A DNA stretch of 64,000 nucleotides from Rotaria socialis. Taxonomy: Eukaryota; Rotifera; Eurotatoria; Philodinida; Philodinidae. Made by a program: the position numbers and the translations under genes. Shown here piece after piece: positions 1-11,453 of the stretch (positions are counted from its first letter, which is position 1; the number at the start of each line of letters is the position of its first letter). The stretch spans positions 62,001 to 126,000 of the forward strand of contig CAJNYU010000063.1 of the NCBI GenBank assembly GCA_905331475.1, written 5' to 3'. Under the pieces are notes generated by a model. That model saw only the letters and a program-made list of their open reading frames with translations. It had not been told where the DNA came from and made no database searches.

Positions 1-35
1 AAAATAAAAATTGTTTTATCCTTGATTGTGTCTAG

Positions 36-2267
36 GTAGTGGACGACAAAACCAAGATTTAGGTGAAGATGAATATCGAGCATCAAATGATGATGACACA
101 CAACGATCGAATAATTCTGATGATAATAACAATCAAGATAATGATAACATGAATAACTTTCGTGGTAACTTTTAGTTTTAATACGATTTTGAAAATTTTC
201 TTTAAAAAAAAATTGTTTTTTTTCTAAGGTCGTAGTCGTGGTAACTGGGGAGGTTTTCAACGCGGTCGTGGTAAGAGAAGTTTTATGTATTTGTTAGGTA
301 TATTCCAATTTTTTGCTTATTCAGGTCGGGGACGATTTAATCGTGGTCGACCGTTCTATGGAAACTTTCGTCGAGAGTTTTCACCTTATTCAAATTATGT
401 CAATGGGCCGGGGGAAAATTATGGACCTGAAGAAAACTACGGACCCGGAGATAACTATGGACCTGGAGGTAACTATGGACCTGAAGGCAATTATGGACCT
501 CCTCGTGGTAAGTGTACTGTATTTCATATTTTGATTTTGTAACAGTTCGATTTACACGCATGTCTGATGTTTTTCTATTCTACTATGATAGTAATCTTCA
601 GGCACTTTCTTTCTCGTTCATATTTGATGCCGGCCATATTTAAGTTTTTCCTAGTTCGACAGTGTAAACACACAGAGACTACTTTAGAATTTAAGAAAAA
701 GAACGTTTATATTATTTTATTATCGAAACATTCGTTAACACGGTTTACTTTTACTTTTTTCACAAAAAACAGGATACTATGGTGTTCCAGCTCCATTCTA
801 CGGTCCACCATTTCGTGGTCGTGGTTATCAGTCAGGAGGTAATTATGGTCCAGGTGGTGACCTATCTGAACAAGATGGTGGTAATGATTTTCCAATGCGT
901 GGCAATTACCGAGGTTTTCGTCGTGGTCGTGGACGCGGACGTGGAGGACGTCGTGGCTCAGGACGAGGACGAATTACTCAGAATGAAAAGTTTGTTTTTA
1001 ATCAAAGACAATAATTCATTTTTATTTTTATGAAAAAAATTCTATCATATTTAGTGCTGATAATAACAACGAAAAAGAGAATCAAAATGATCAACCACAA
1101 GGTGATACTACTGAAAATAATGCAAATAACAAGGGAAGACGTAATTCTAACCGTCGCCGACGTCTAAGACGGACAAACGACGAAGGTTCTGGAGCCGAAC
1201 AACAAAATGATGGGTAAACTAGTTAAAAAAATATTTAATTTTCATCTTATAATTAATCTCAATTTTGAAGTGCTGCGACTGATGATCAACAAAACGAAGA
1301 AAATAAAGGCTCATCCAATCAGCAACAAAAGCGATCGAATCGTCGGTAAGAAATATTTACTAATATCTTGTTTCATTATTATTATTTTCTTTGATTCCAA
1401 TTTTGTAGAAGACATCGTAATACCAATGCTAGTCACAGTGGTGGAGAGACTGAAGAACGTACGTAATTTTTTGATTGAACTTTTCATTTTCATCTTGATC
1501 AACGTTTTTTTAGAACAACCTCACAAACCCAAAGATGATGAAACAATTGTTAAAAATGTTGTTCGTAATATGGTTAGTAAAATAGCTCGTCGTTTAGCAC
1601 CAAGAAATCGCCGACGAAGTCGACCTAATAATAAAGAAGCCGGCGCACACAATGAAAATCAACAAGACGATCATCAAGATAACGCTGATGTTGATCAAAC
1701 AAGAACAGGAAATCCACGCCGTGGTCGTGGTCGACGTGGTGGTCCTCGTGGCGGTGGCGGTTATTTCATTGAACAAGGTAATCTTTTTTTTTCTAAAAAG
1801 TAAACTAGATTTATTCTATTGATAATTTAATTTTCATTAGGCTATTATGATCCATATGGTATGTCGCCGTATTACTATGGAAATTATTATGGTTATGGTG
1901 GACGAGGATATCGTGGACGTGGTATGTTGATTTATTGATAATATTAAAACGGTAGAAGAAACATTTTTCTTTTTGAAGGTCGTGGTCGAGGAGGTCGTGG
2001 CCGTGGACGTTTCCGTCAGCGAGGAGGTACGTTTACAAATTAATTTGATTATCTATAGATAATTCACTGCTATTTTTGCATTCGTTAGGATATAACAAAG
2101 AGAATCAACAACCTCACGATGATCAACAAAATAACAGTGAAGAAGGAAAAAACGTAGAATCAAATTCAGCCGGTGATGTTGCTCCAGTTCAACATCAACA
2201 AAGTAAAACAGCAGCAGCTGAACAAGTCAATCAAACTACAGCATCGGGTGACTCCAGAGAACCGTAG
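36..2267 (+). CDS. RGG-rich RNA-binding protein, probably Y-box family (3' part)
   Basis: The gene is cut by the left edge. Visible exons are about 36-164, 229-270, 325-507, 773-989, 1055-1213, 1271-1345, 1409-1458, 1514-1777, 1841-1921, 1979-2026 and 2089-2267, all joining in phase and ending at TAG 2265-2267. The protein is low complexity: repeated RG/RGG/GRGRG blocks, a run of N-Y-G-P-E/G repeats (about 400-500), Tyr/Gly patches and Gln/Asn/Asp-rich acidic stretches. Such basic/aromatic and acidic islands are typical of the C-terminal tails of Y-box (cold-shock domain) mRNA-packaging proteins. The cold-shock domain itself would lie upstream and is not seen, so family assignment is inference. 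Another RGG-box protein (fibrillarin-, FUS- or hnRNP-like) is possible. The many tiny introns inside a repetitive tail are notable. An AATAAA lies at 2343-2348. Confidence 0.6.
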
Positions 2268-2342
2268 ACGAATTCCTTCTTGTTCTTGTTCTTTTCTTTT
2301 TCGTTTTCCATCTTCCCACTATGTTTCTTGTTTGCGTTTGAG

Positions 2343-2348
2343 AATAAA
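2343..2348 (+). promoter_or_regulatory. AATAAA polyadenylation signal of the RGG-rich gene
   Basis: A canonical hexamer sits about 76 nt after the stop codon, in the expected place for the 3' end of this transcript. Confidence 0.55.
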
Positions 2349-2853
2349 GCTTTGTTTCTTTTACTGATGTTGTTCTTGCATTCATTTATATCATCCAAAA
2401 AAAGTTTTTTTTTCCGGTGTTATGTTTTAACTTGTTTTTTTGCTTGCTGTGTATCTTTCTCTTTTTGATTTATTCTGTCTGTTGTCATCGATAGACAGTA
2501 TAAAACTCATCCATATGACTTAGTGTGTGTGTGAGTGTGTTTTCTTTTTTTTCTAGTTCATGTGTAAATGTTTGTCCATCTTATGTGATCACTTTTTTTC
2601 TTCTAATAACATATTAGAAATAAGATTGATCATACCACTACTTACAACAACCAAGATTTTTCTTTTCTGTCTTTATTCGTTCTTTTTGTCTCGTTTGAAA
2701 TAAAACAAGAAAAACAAAACAAAACAAAAATGCTTAGAAAAACAAAATCGCAACGATGAATGAATGTATGAAGAAGTCCTTTGTTTTTATCTAATATGAG
2801 AAATGATGAAGCTTAACAATGCAAAATACACATAATAACAGATAAGCAAAAGT

Positions 2854-4318
2854 TTAAACTGTATTTAATTTTGTTGTTATTAAAACACGAACGGTTTGAT
2901 CGAATGCGGATGTACAAGCTAAACCAAGCTTATCTAAACTCCAATCAAAAGCACTGGCGGGTTGACTGGATAAGCTGATATTTTGAAGAAGAGCTAAACT
3001 GCCGGCGACACCCACAACAGTTTTATCAGTTTGAGTCTTGAAGCGTTGTTCTGGATAGTTACTAACAAAAAAGAAAAGAGACAAATTTTATTTCATAAAT
3101 TCGATTATGAACGTATCACAACTTTGTGTCATTCTTTTACTTACTATTTCCATAAATAATATGAACCTGAACCTCCACATGTCATAAATACATCACGATT
3201 TTGTGGTAAATGTCTACCAAGCCAAACAGTAGAATCATGAGCCTGTACATAGATAAATTAGTATTGAAAATAATTTATAAATTCATGATTTTTATCTTTT
3301 ACTTTTTCCACAACTGATGCAAAACCTTTTTCGCTATGTTGAGTTTTCATATCAAATACATGTATTTTACTTTCTAATGTTGTTGCAACAAGTTTATTCA
3401 TTTCGATATCTTTTCTATCGAATTCCAAGCAGCATACCTAAATTTAGAAAACAAAGGAATTTTTTCTTTTTCGTTACGAAGTTCAATTAAACAAACCCCA
3501 TTCTTAATATTTGTTTCCCATCGTAGAGACATCGATCTTAAATCAAATAATTTCACATCACCATTATCATAACCAGCACCAACAATTCGTTCGCTTGAAT
3601 TAAAAGCATTACCAAAACAAACTGACCAGCAATCTCGTTTTGTTTCACTTTCAGCAGGTTCCATACTAGCTACAGGAAGATCAGCTTGTCTCGTATCCCA
3701 TATATGTACTCGACCTGCAAAAGAAAGCAAAGTATAGTATACATACATTTAAAAGGAAAAGAAAATTAAATAAATTTACCATCTCGACTAGCTGTTGCTA
3801 TCTCTGGTGCACCCTCACCAACACCTAATCCACCGACACCATCAATAGCATTGATTATTTCTTTGTGACCTTTGACTGAATAAATTGGTTTGTCAAGTTT
3901 TTCTAAATCCCTAAAATTATTTTACAGTTGATAAAATAAAATAAAAGTAAAAATAGAAGTGCTAAAAATGGTTTCTTACCAAACTTGAATATAACCATCG
4001 AAATTTCCTGTCGCTAAATGTCGTCTTTCTCGTGTTGGTGAAGCTCCAAATGTTCCACATTTGAAAGCTGAAGGTTTTTCATTCTAAATAAAATTCAGTT
4101 TTATCAACTAAAATCCATTGATCAATTTTTCTATTTACTTGTGATACAACTGTAATATCTCCATGTGTTATTTCAAATATATCTAAAGCACCTGTTCCAC
4201 GAGCATGATTACCAAGTGAAATAAATTTAGCTGATGTCGGAATCCATTTAACATCAAAAACGGTATAATTAACTGACTTTTGACTATGTAAAATAATTTG
4301 TGGCTTATCCATGATCAA
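2854..4318 (-). CDS. DNAAF10: Dynein axonemal assembly factor 10 (WDR92, monad)
   Basis: WD40 beta-propeller co-chaperone that works with R2TP-like complexes in cytoplasmic preassembly of axonemal dyneins. Exons (complement): 4139-4318, 3980-4083, 3780-3910, 3497-3714, 3303-3437, 3145-3242 and 2854-3061, joined in phase to 357 aa, the same length as the human protein. Diagnostic segments: [18 protein letters not shown] at the N-terminus, [18 protein letters not shown] in the middle, then NMEP-like [47 protein letters not shown] and the C-terminal [14 protein letters not shown]. Two start codons lie two residues apart (4318 and 4312). The first gives the family length. All introns are short (49-83 nt). 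The gene is divergent from GNB5. Its presence implies motile cilia. Confidence 0.96.
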
Positions 4319-4497
4319 GAAAATAAAAAAATCATTGTTATATTATATACGTGTGTGTATTGTTGTTATCGCCATACTTGACAACACTATTCTATGCTCA
4401 CTGTCAGCATCCATAGAATAAACTATGGACTAGGTCTCATTACTGGAGTTGTTTTTTCTTTTATTTTTCTTTACTCATCATTTTACGGCTGATAGAA
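4319..4497. promoter_or_regulatory. Divergent intergenic promoter region (DNAAF10 / GNB5)
   Basis: Only 179 bp separate the start codons of two genes transcribed away from each other, so both promoters and 5' UTRs must fit here. No clear TATA box is placed for either gene. The right half has a pyrimidine-rich run (about 4450-4472). Confidence 0.6.
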
Positions 4498-6221
4498 ATG
4501 GCGATCGTTGTTGAACGTACAGTAACGGAATCGATTGATGATCTTGTTCGAGAAGCTGAATCCTTAAAAACTCGACTCGAAGAAGAACGAGCGAAGTTTA
4601 ATGATATGGAATGTAAATTAAAATTATTTATTTATTTATTCTATTTTTGTTCTTTGATTATTTAGTAACAACCGTGGCGGAAAAGCTCGATTCATTGCCG
4701 CCGTTTGGAACCAAATCAAGACGAATTTTAAAGGGTCATCAAGGAAAAGTGTTAGCTCTTGATTGGTCTAATGATAAACGACACATGGTTAGCACATCAC
4801 AAGATGGAAAATTAATTATTTGGGATGCATTTACAACGAATAAAGAAGTGAGCTTTATTTTATTTAGATAAGTAGACAGGAAAAGAAAATGAAATCTTTT
4901 TGTTTTGATTTCCAGCATGCTATTACAATGCCAACAACATGGGTATTAGCTTGTGCTTATTCGCCATCAGGTGCAACTGTCGCTTGCGGGTAAATACTAC
5001 TAGAAAGAAAGAAATTAAAAATTAAAAAATAATTTCTTTGTTTTTTATTTACTATTATACAGAGGGTTGGATAATAAATTAACATTATACCCATTAAATG
5101 CGGATGACGATGCAAATAAACATAAAAAAGTTGTTGCAACACATTCGAGTTATATATCATCGTGTAAATTTATGCATTCTGATCAACAGGTAATAATTGA
5201 TGATTGAATACGAAATCTATTCATATTATCATGATTTCCTTTATATAATTGTTTCACATTGATTTTCGAATAACCAACTTCCCTTTCCATATAAATATAG
5301 AAGGCAATTGTTATTTTTGTTTTCTTTCTTACGAGCCAATCAGCCCACCTCACTATGACATTTACTGAAAGTAGAGCTTCATTGTTTGGATACTTTTTTG
5401 TTTTAGAAAAGCATACTAGTTATATCTAATTTCTTTTATTTTAGCTACTCACAGCTAGTGGTGATAGTACAGCTAAATTATGGGATATTGAAAGTAGTGT
5501 AGCAATACAGACATTTCAAGGTCATCAAGCGGATGTCATGGACATTGACATATCACCATCGGAAGCTGGAAATATTTTTGTATCAGGAGTAGGAAAATAT
5601 TTTTGAAGTTTCGTCTTGCGACAAGAATTTTTGTTTTTGACTATTTAGAGTTCCGATCATATGGTTATGGTATGGGATATTCGAACAGGTGGTTATGTTC
5701 AAACATTTGAAGGTCATGAATCCGATGTTAATGCTGTTCGATTCTATCCGAGTGGAGATGCTTTTGTTTCAGCATCAGATGATGCTACAGTAAGCGACGA
5801 GAGATGCCATTTTATTTTGAAATTTATTTTTATTGTTTAGTGTCGCCTTTTTGATTTACGTGCTGATCGACAAGTTGCTATATTCAAAAAAGAATCAATT
5901 ATTTTTGCTTGTAATGCAGTTGATTTTTCGTTGAGTGGTAAGAAAAAGTGATTGTTCATTTCTTTTTAATGATCATTTCGAACATTTTCAGGTCGCCTTC
6001 TTTTCGGTGGTTATAGCGATTATTGTATTAATGTTTGGGATACATTAAAAGGATCGCGTGTAGCTACTTTATATGGTCACGAGAATCGTGTTAGTTCATT
6101 GAAACTTTCACCTGATGGGACTGCATTAGGAACCGGTTCATGGGATTGTACAATTCGAGTAAGATTTCATTCTTTTCATTGAAATAAAACTTATTTTTAT
6201 TTCTTTCAGGTATGGGCTTAA
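4498..6221 (+). CDS. GNB5: G protein subunit beta-5
   Basis: Divergent G-beta that pairs with R7 RGS proteins through their GGL domain rather than with ordinary G-gamma, acting in GPCR signal shut-off. Exons: 4498-4612, 4666-4847, 4916-4989, 5063-5189, 5445-5588, 5649-5789, 5841-5937, 5992-6158 and 6210-6221, in phase, 352 aa (short human isoform 353). The N-terminal helix has [20 protein letters not shown], a GNB5 hallmark that distinguishes it from GNB1-4. Seven WD repeats follow, with SSQDGK-like [50 protein letters not shown] and [20 protein letters not shown]. The last exon is only 12 nt (V-W-A-stop). Intron 4 is longer (255 nt), the others about 50-75. Confidence 0.96.
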
Positions 6222-7142
6222 TGCTAGATGTCATGTTTCTCAAATTTGTTTTTGCAGTATCAAATGAGCCGTAGTATATGTGCATTTTTTTCTCCTCTAT
6301 GTGCTTTTATCATTCAGTCAACAAATGTAATTTCTAGTCAACGTTGTTCTGTAATCGGTGTTTTTATTTTGTATTTTATTCATTGTTTTGAACGCAATAT
6401 TTATTTAAATAAATAGACGCATGTACGTGTTCCATTGAAATTAAACATTCTACTCTACGACACAACGATTGGTCTATGTACTTCCTTGAACATCGTTTTG
6501 TCTTTTTTTTTTATAACTCGATTATCGGAAATTAAAGATAGATAACATGATAGCAAAAAACGATAATCGAAAAAGATTTGTCGAGAAATAGAATAAATCT
6601 ATTATTTTTTCTGTCTATCTGTATTCTCTCCAGTGATTTTCCGCTGGCAACGTAATTTCGATATTCTTCATTTCGATAAGACGAAGGAAAGTGTTAGGGT
6701 GAAGTTCGAACAACCTTGCCATTCTTATTACGAATGTTAACCGAAATATATGAAAAGTAACAACAACAACAATGAAGATCGAAAGGACCGAATGACTATA
6801 AGTATTCACACTTGACTTGAATAGATAAATTTTCTTGCTTTTGAAGTAAGTTCAAGAGAGAGAAAGTTAGTTCTGATGCATAAGAAGCAATCTTCTCATA
6901 AATGTTGATTATCCTCCAACAACGAATTACAAATCATCTACTCGTTCAACTTTCCTAGAAAATAAAGGTACGATAAGTGCAAAGCTGTTTTCTTTTTATA
7001 TTTGTATATCATCATAGATCAAAAAATAATTCTGTTTATAATTAAAGAAGATTAAAATAGTGAATCCTATAAAAAAAAAGAATAATAATAGAAACATGAA
7101 CAATTATATTTAATGATATAATTAATTCTATTCAAAGCTGAT

Positions 7143-7618
7143 GTTTGCACTAAGGGTGCAATAGTTCAGCTCTAGTTCTGAGCGAAGGAACTGTTCGAAA
7201 GTTCATTTCGGTAGGAGCTGATTGTTTTGAACAGCTCCTTTTAAAAAAAGAGCTGATCTGATCGAACAGCTCTCGTTCCTGAACTGAACTTTTTCAACAG
7301 CTCCTTTCAAAAGAGCTGATCAGATCGAACAGCCCTCTCTCTCTCTCGAGAACTGATTGGCATTATGCCAAAGATAATGTTTTTGGCATTATGTCAATCA
7401 GTTCTTGAGAGAGAGAGAGCTGTTTGATCAGATCAGCTCTTTTAGAACGAGCTGTTCAAAAAGTTCAGTTCAGGAACGAGAGTTGTTCGATCTGATCAGC
7501 TCTTTTAGAACGAGCTGTTCAAATCAATCAGCTCCTACCGAAATGAACGTTCGAACAGCTTTTTCGCTCAGCTCAGCTGAACTTTCGAGCTTGAGCTGAT
7601 GCACCCCTAGTTTGCACT
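7143..7618. mobile_element. Foldback (long inverted repeat) non-autonomous DNA transposon with flanking duplication
   Basis: The two halves of 7152-7609 are near reverse complements. The arms read inward from AAGGGTGCA (left) and TAGGGGTGCA (right, reverse strand) and meet at a short centre near 7370-7400, where GAACTGATTGGCATTATG pairs with CATTATGTCAATCAGTTC. The arms carry several internal copies of a GAGCTGATC-GATCGAACAGCTC unit. The 9-mer GTTTGCACT flanks it on both sides (7143-7151 and 7610-7618), a target-site duplication. It has no coding capacity. Long TIRs plus 9-bp duplication suggest a Mutator-like origin. The AGGGGTGCA ends could also be hAT (then 8 bp). Confidence 0.85.
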
Positions 7619-7777
7619 GGCATTCTAATTCTGTTCCAACGATTCTATTTTACTATTTGAATTAAAAAAAACTTCATATTTTTTTCTATCTAATAAGGAA
7701 GAATACTTTTATCGTAGATGTTTATGTGGAATTTGATTGTCTTTTCGAGCTCGTGGGAAAATATGTAGTCGATTGTT

Positions 7778-7827
7778 TCTCTTTCTCTCTCTCTCTCTCT
7801 CTTTCTCTCTTTCTCTCTTTCTCTCTT
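7778..7827. repeat. Polypyrimidine (TC/TTTC) microsatellite
   Basis: Uninterrupted CT and CTTT units read directly from the sequence. Confidence 0.9.
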
Positions 7828-8923
7828 GCAGCTGTGTAGTCAATCTCGCGTGAATAATAAATCGTCAGCATACCACGATCTCGTGACGACTTGTTTGATC
7901 GACACCATATTTTGAGTTATCATACAATGTAAGCACGTAGAAAAAAAACAAACGGAGCAACATATAGATAACTGTTATACTGGTGTGTATATATACTAAA
8001 CTCAATCCAGCAAAGAAGACAATAAATTAGTAACAATTCGCCATGACTTTTATGTTCATTTTGGTTTTTGACTATATTTCCCATTGTTTCGTTGATGATC
8101 CACAGGAAAATAGATTTGTCAATCAGTTTTTTTGCTTCGTTTTTTTCTCTGTATTATTAAGTTTGTATTTGATAATGAATCTTGAAATAATGCATTCTAC
8201 TCCAAAAAAATAGCGAATACAAGAGACCGAGTGGCCCTCAAGCATTAATAATATTGTAGAAGCTCTAGAAAATTCACTAAAGCAAATTTCCGTTCTCTCG
8301 ACCTCTCTTTCTATGATTTCCTTAGTATCTATTTTACTTATTCTTCAAGATTAGATATTAAGGATGTTTGTTATACATCGTTTATGATAAGAAAAACATA
8401 ACTGAAATGTAAGTTAAGAAGTCTTGTTTCTTGTCGATTGATATGTAATTAGAAGTAATCAATATCAATGAAAAAAAATTAAAGAAAATGAACTGTTCGA
8501 TATTGTCACAGTTTTTGATAGATCATACATCTATTATCGAGACGTCTCGCCATAGAATAGACAGACTCAGGCCTACATAGCTGTCAATGAATAAAGAACA
8601 TATGTCATCACGTAATTTTTCTTCTCTTTTTTTTTCTTGTCTTATTTTTTTCCCTTGAGTTAATGCTCCTTTCATAAATTCTATTCATTCGTCTAAAAAC
8701 ACAATTAATAAAGATTGTAAAGAAACTTACACATCAATACCCATAACAACTAAACTCCAAATAAGTCCTTTTTTTGCTTGCATTATAGAATTCATATTAA
8801 TAATTACAAGTCTCTTTATTATCTATTCAGCTCATCATAAATTCTACTATTTTTCTAGATTTTTAATTTAATTGATTAGAACTATTCTCATGTAAAAATA
8901 TAAACTCATATTTCATTGATCGA

Positions 8924-11453
8924 ATGGGTGACGATCTATTTCTGTGCATGGCATCATGTCAAAATACGAATAGTACTGGTACACTTGTTGGAAATGATTC
9001 TTACGACATTGAATGTATCACACACTGTTCTCAACTTTATGAAAAACTCTATGAACATACAGCCGAGAAGTACGTAGTAAAGAAGTATTCATTACCATTA
9101 TCAATATCGAAATGTTAGATACTTTCATGGGAATACGAAAAGATATTTACTTTATATTCAGTTCAACTTTACAGCAACTTAGTTAACGAAGATTAGATTG
9201 TTTTTTGTATTCTTAATGGATTTCTCTACTGATGCGCGATAGAATAATAATGCATTTAGCTACATAGTTGAGAAGGAACATATGATGCCTTAAAAAAAAT
9301 TGACAGGCTATGAAAAATGACTTTGAGAGTGTGCCAAATGCTTCATTTATAATTGTATTGTTTAACAAACTTAAAAAAACAACAGATTGACAATGATATT
9401 TATAGTCATATGGGTTCTATACAAGCCCAAGAAAAACTTATTTTTTAGACAAAATCACAACTAAATTGTGCTAGACAGTTATTTTTAACTTTATGAAGCT
9501 ATTTTTATTCCATAAGAAAGATTTATTAGAGAAATACTCAATGTTTTTGTTTAAATTTCTATACAGAAAGCAAAACATGATGGAAAGCTATTTACTATGA
9601 ATCATATATAAAATGTAGAGTAGAGTTAGGGTGTATCTTAAGAGATTATAATGACTGATATATTCTATTTTGATGCTGTTGAAGAACTAACTAATTTTGA
9701 GTTTTCACCAAATCCAATATTATTTTGCTGCTGCGGCTAATCTTCAAGAAAATTCTTTTTATTTGCGGACGATGTGTTCTTTTCTTCGTTAGAATAGTTC
9801 TCTTGGGCATGTGTGTGTTCACATAGAGACAAGGGATTAGTTAATGCAGCGCAATAAGTAGATATAGATTGAGTTTTGGCAAAATTAATATGGCTTTGGC
9901 AAATTTCTTGCATGTTCTATTCTTAGAATAAATGAAGAAATAGAAATTCAATGTAATTTCTTCTTTGCTCGAGCGAATGCAAATTTCTCTTTCAACTATG
10001 ATCGTAAGTGACAGCTAATATTTTTAAGTGATCACTCTCAATTGAGAATTTTGACGAAGAGCAATTGATAATAATTTCTATTTTGTCACAGGTATACGAA
10101 TATTTTTCAAAAAATTGCAATTGTTCTTATTACATTTGGTTTAATTGGTAAAGTTTTTAATTGTATAATCTTTCTTCGAAAGCCGGTTTGTATTTGTTTG
10201 AACTATCGAATAATTCTCTAATAGTTTTGTTTTCTACTAAATCAAAGCTTCGTGGCACATCAACCGGTTTACTTCTATTGTTAAAAACAATATTCGATTT
10301 CGTTCCACTTCTATGGACATTTGTATTTGATACAAAATTTTTTGTTAAAGATGAACAAATTAATGTATCGAGAATTCTATGTGCATTATCACGTAGTAGT
10401 GAAATATTTGTTTCATGGTCAATTGGTTTTGTTATTCTTGCTTGTACTGTACGTCTTGCTACTATAATACATTTAAAATTTTTACCAAAACCAACACGCT
10501 TACACGTATTTATACTTATTCTAATCATGATGTTCTGTGGTCTTGTTTATAATTGGCATGTTTTCTATTATCCAAGTCTTGTTCAAAATATTTTAACTGA
10601 TGATCAAAATCGTACATTTAGCTATTGTAATATATTGTTTGGCCGTCAAATGGGATATTTTTCTTATGTTGGCTTTCAATCTACACAAGAATTTGTATAT
10701 AATGCTCCAATAGTTAATTTTATTGTTTCGTCATTAATTCCATTTACAATAGTTGCATCAACAAATCTTGTGATTATTGTGCGTGTATTGAAAAATCCAT
10801 CGTCAAATCATTTAATAAAAATGAATACAATGAACAATGGTCATCATAAACAATCATTAACAGAATTTCATGACGCCGGTACAGTACATCCATCATTGAA
10901 AGTAACAACAAATATAACAAAAAAAGATGTTAGCTATGAAACAACAATAACATTAACAACAAGTTGTGTATTTTTAACAACGAATAGTATTGCAAGTATC
11001 TATGTTTATGTGAAATCAAGTCACCGTTCAAGTCGTTCGCGTCTAACAGAAGATATCAAAACATCGAATATCTATCTTATATTACGTATGTTAACATTAA
11101 TTGATACTGTTTTAGAATTTTACATTTATTTTTTGACGGGAAAAAAATTTCGCGAAGAAGTTTATAACGTTATAAGGGAAATTCTTCAGCAAACGCCATT
11201 AAGAAAATTTTTTAAATTTACACTCTCAGCAACAAACAACAATGATTATCCAAATAATCAACGACAACAAAAAAACGTACTGGAAAAAAATCAAGATCGA
11301 AGTCATTTACATTTAATACATTCAACAGCAACGACAACAACAACTATGTCACGAGATAGTAGTTATATGGATATACCACGAAGACATACAGTGAAGAATT
11401 TTCGTTGGTATGATGCAGAAGAAATACTTGATAGAATTGAGAGTACTGTTTGA
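8924..11453 (+). CDS. Rhodopsin-like (class A) G protein-coupled receptor, peptide-receptor type
   Basis: Exons 8924-9069, 10092-10185 and 10248-11453 join in phase to 481 aa. The N-terminus has Asn-X-Ser/Thr sites and Cys residues. TM1 is about residues 55-77 (IAIVLITFGLIGKVFN) followed by IIFLRKP-LRGTST across intron 2, the usual TM1-loop-TM2 junction. Cys residues before TM3 (RILCALS) and in ECL2 (FSYCNILFG) can form the conserved disulfide. TM5 is PIVNFIVSSLIPFTIVAS, TM6 VSYETTITLTTSCVFLTT and TM7 LTLIDTVLEFYIYFLTGKKF, resembling the FYxYxLTGxxFR ending of FMRFamide-type receptors. E/DRY is degenerate (TVRLA) and NPxxY is absent. Joining exon 1 over a 1022-nt intron is less certain than the rest. 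Ligand unknown. Confidence 0.75.

Larger units (their letters stand above)
6222..8923. other. Gene-poor stretch with a foldback element
   Basis: No convincing gene in either direction. It holds the 3' UTR of GNB5 (AATAAA-like context near 6408), the 458-bp foldback element at 7152-7609 and a pyrimidine microsatellite at 7778-7827. Short open frames here have no family features. Confidence 0.5.

Noticed and set aside
10157-10528. 123-aa open frame on the minus strand
   Set aside because: It is antisense to the GPCR membrane helices, shows no family features, and the + strand frame has clear topology and splice phases.
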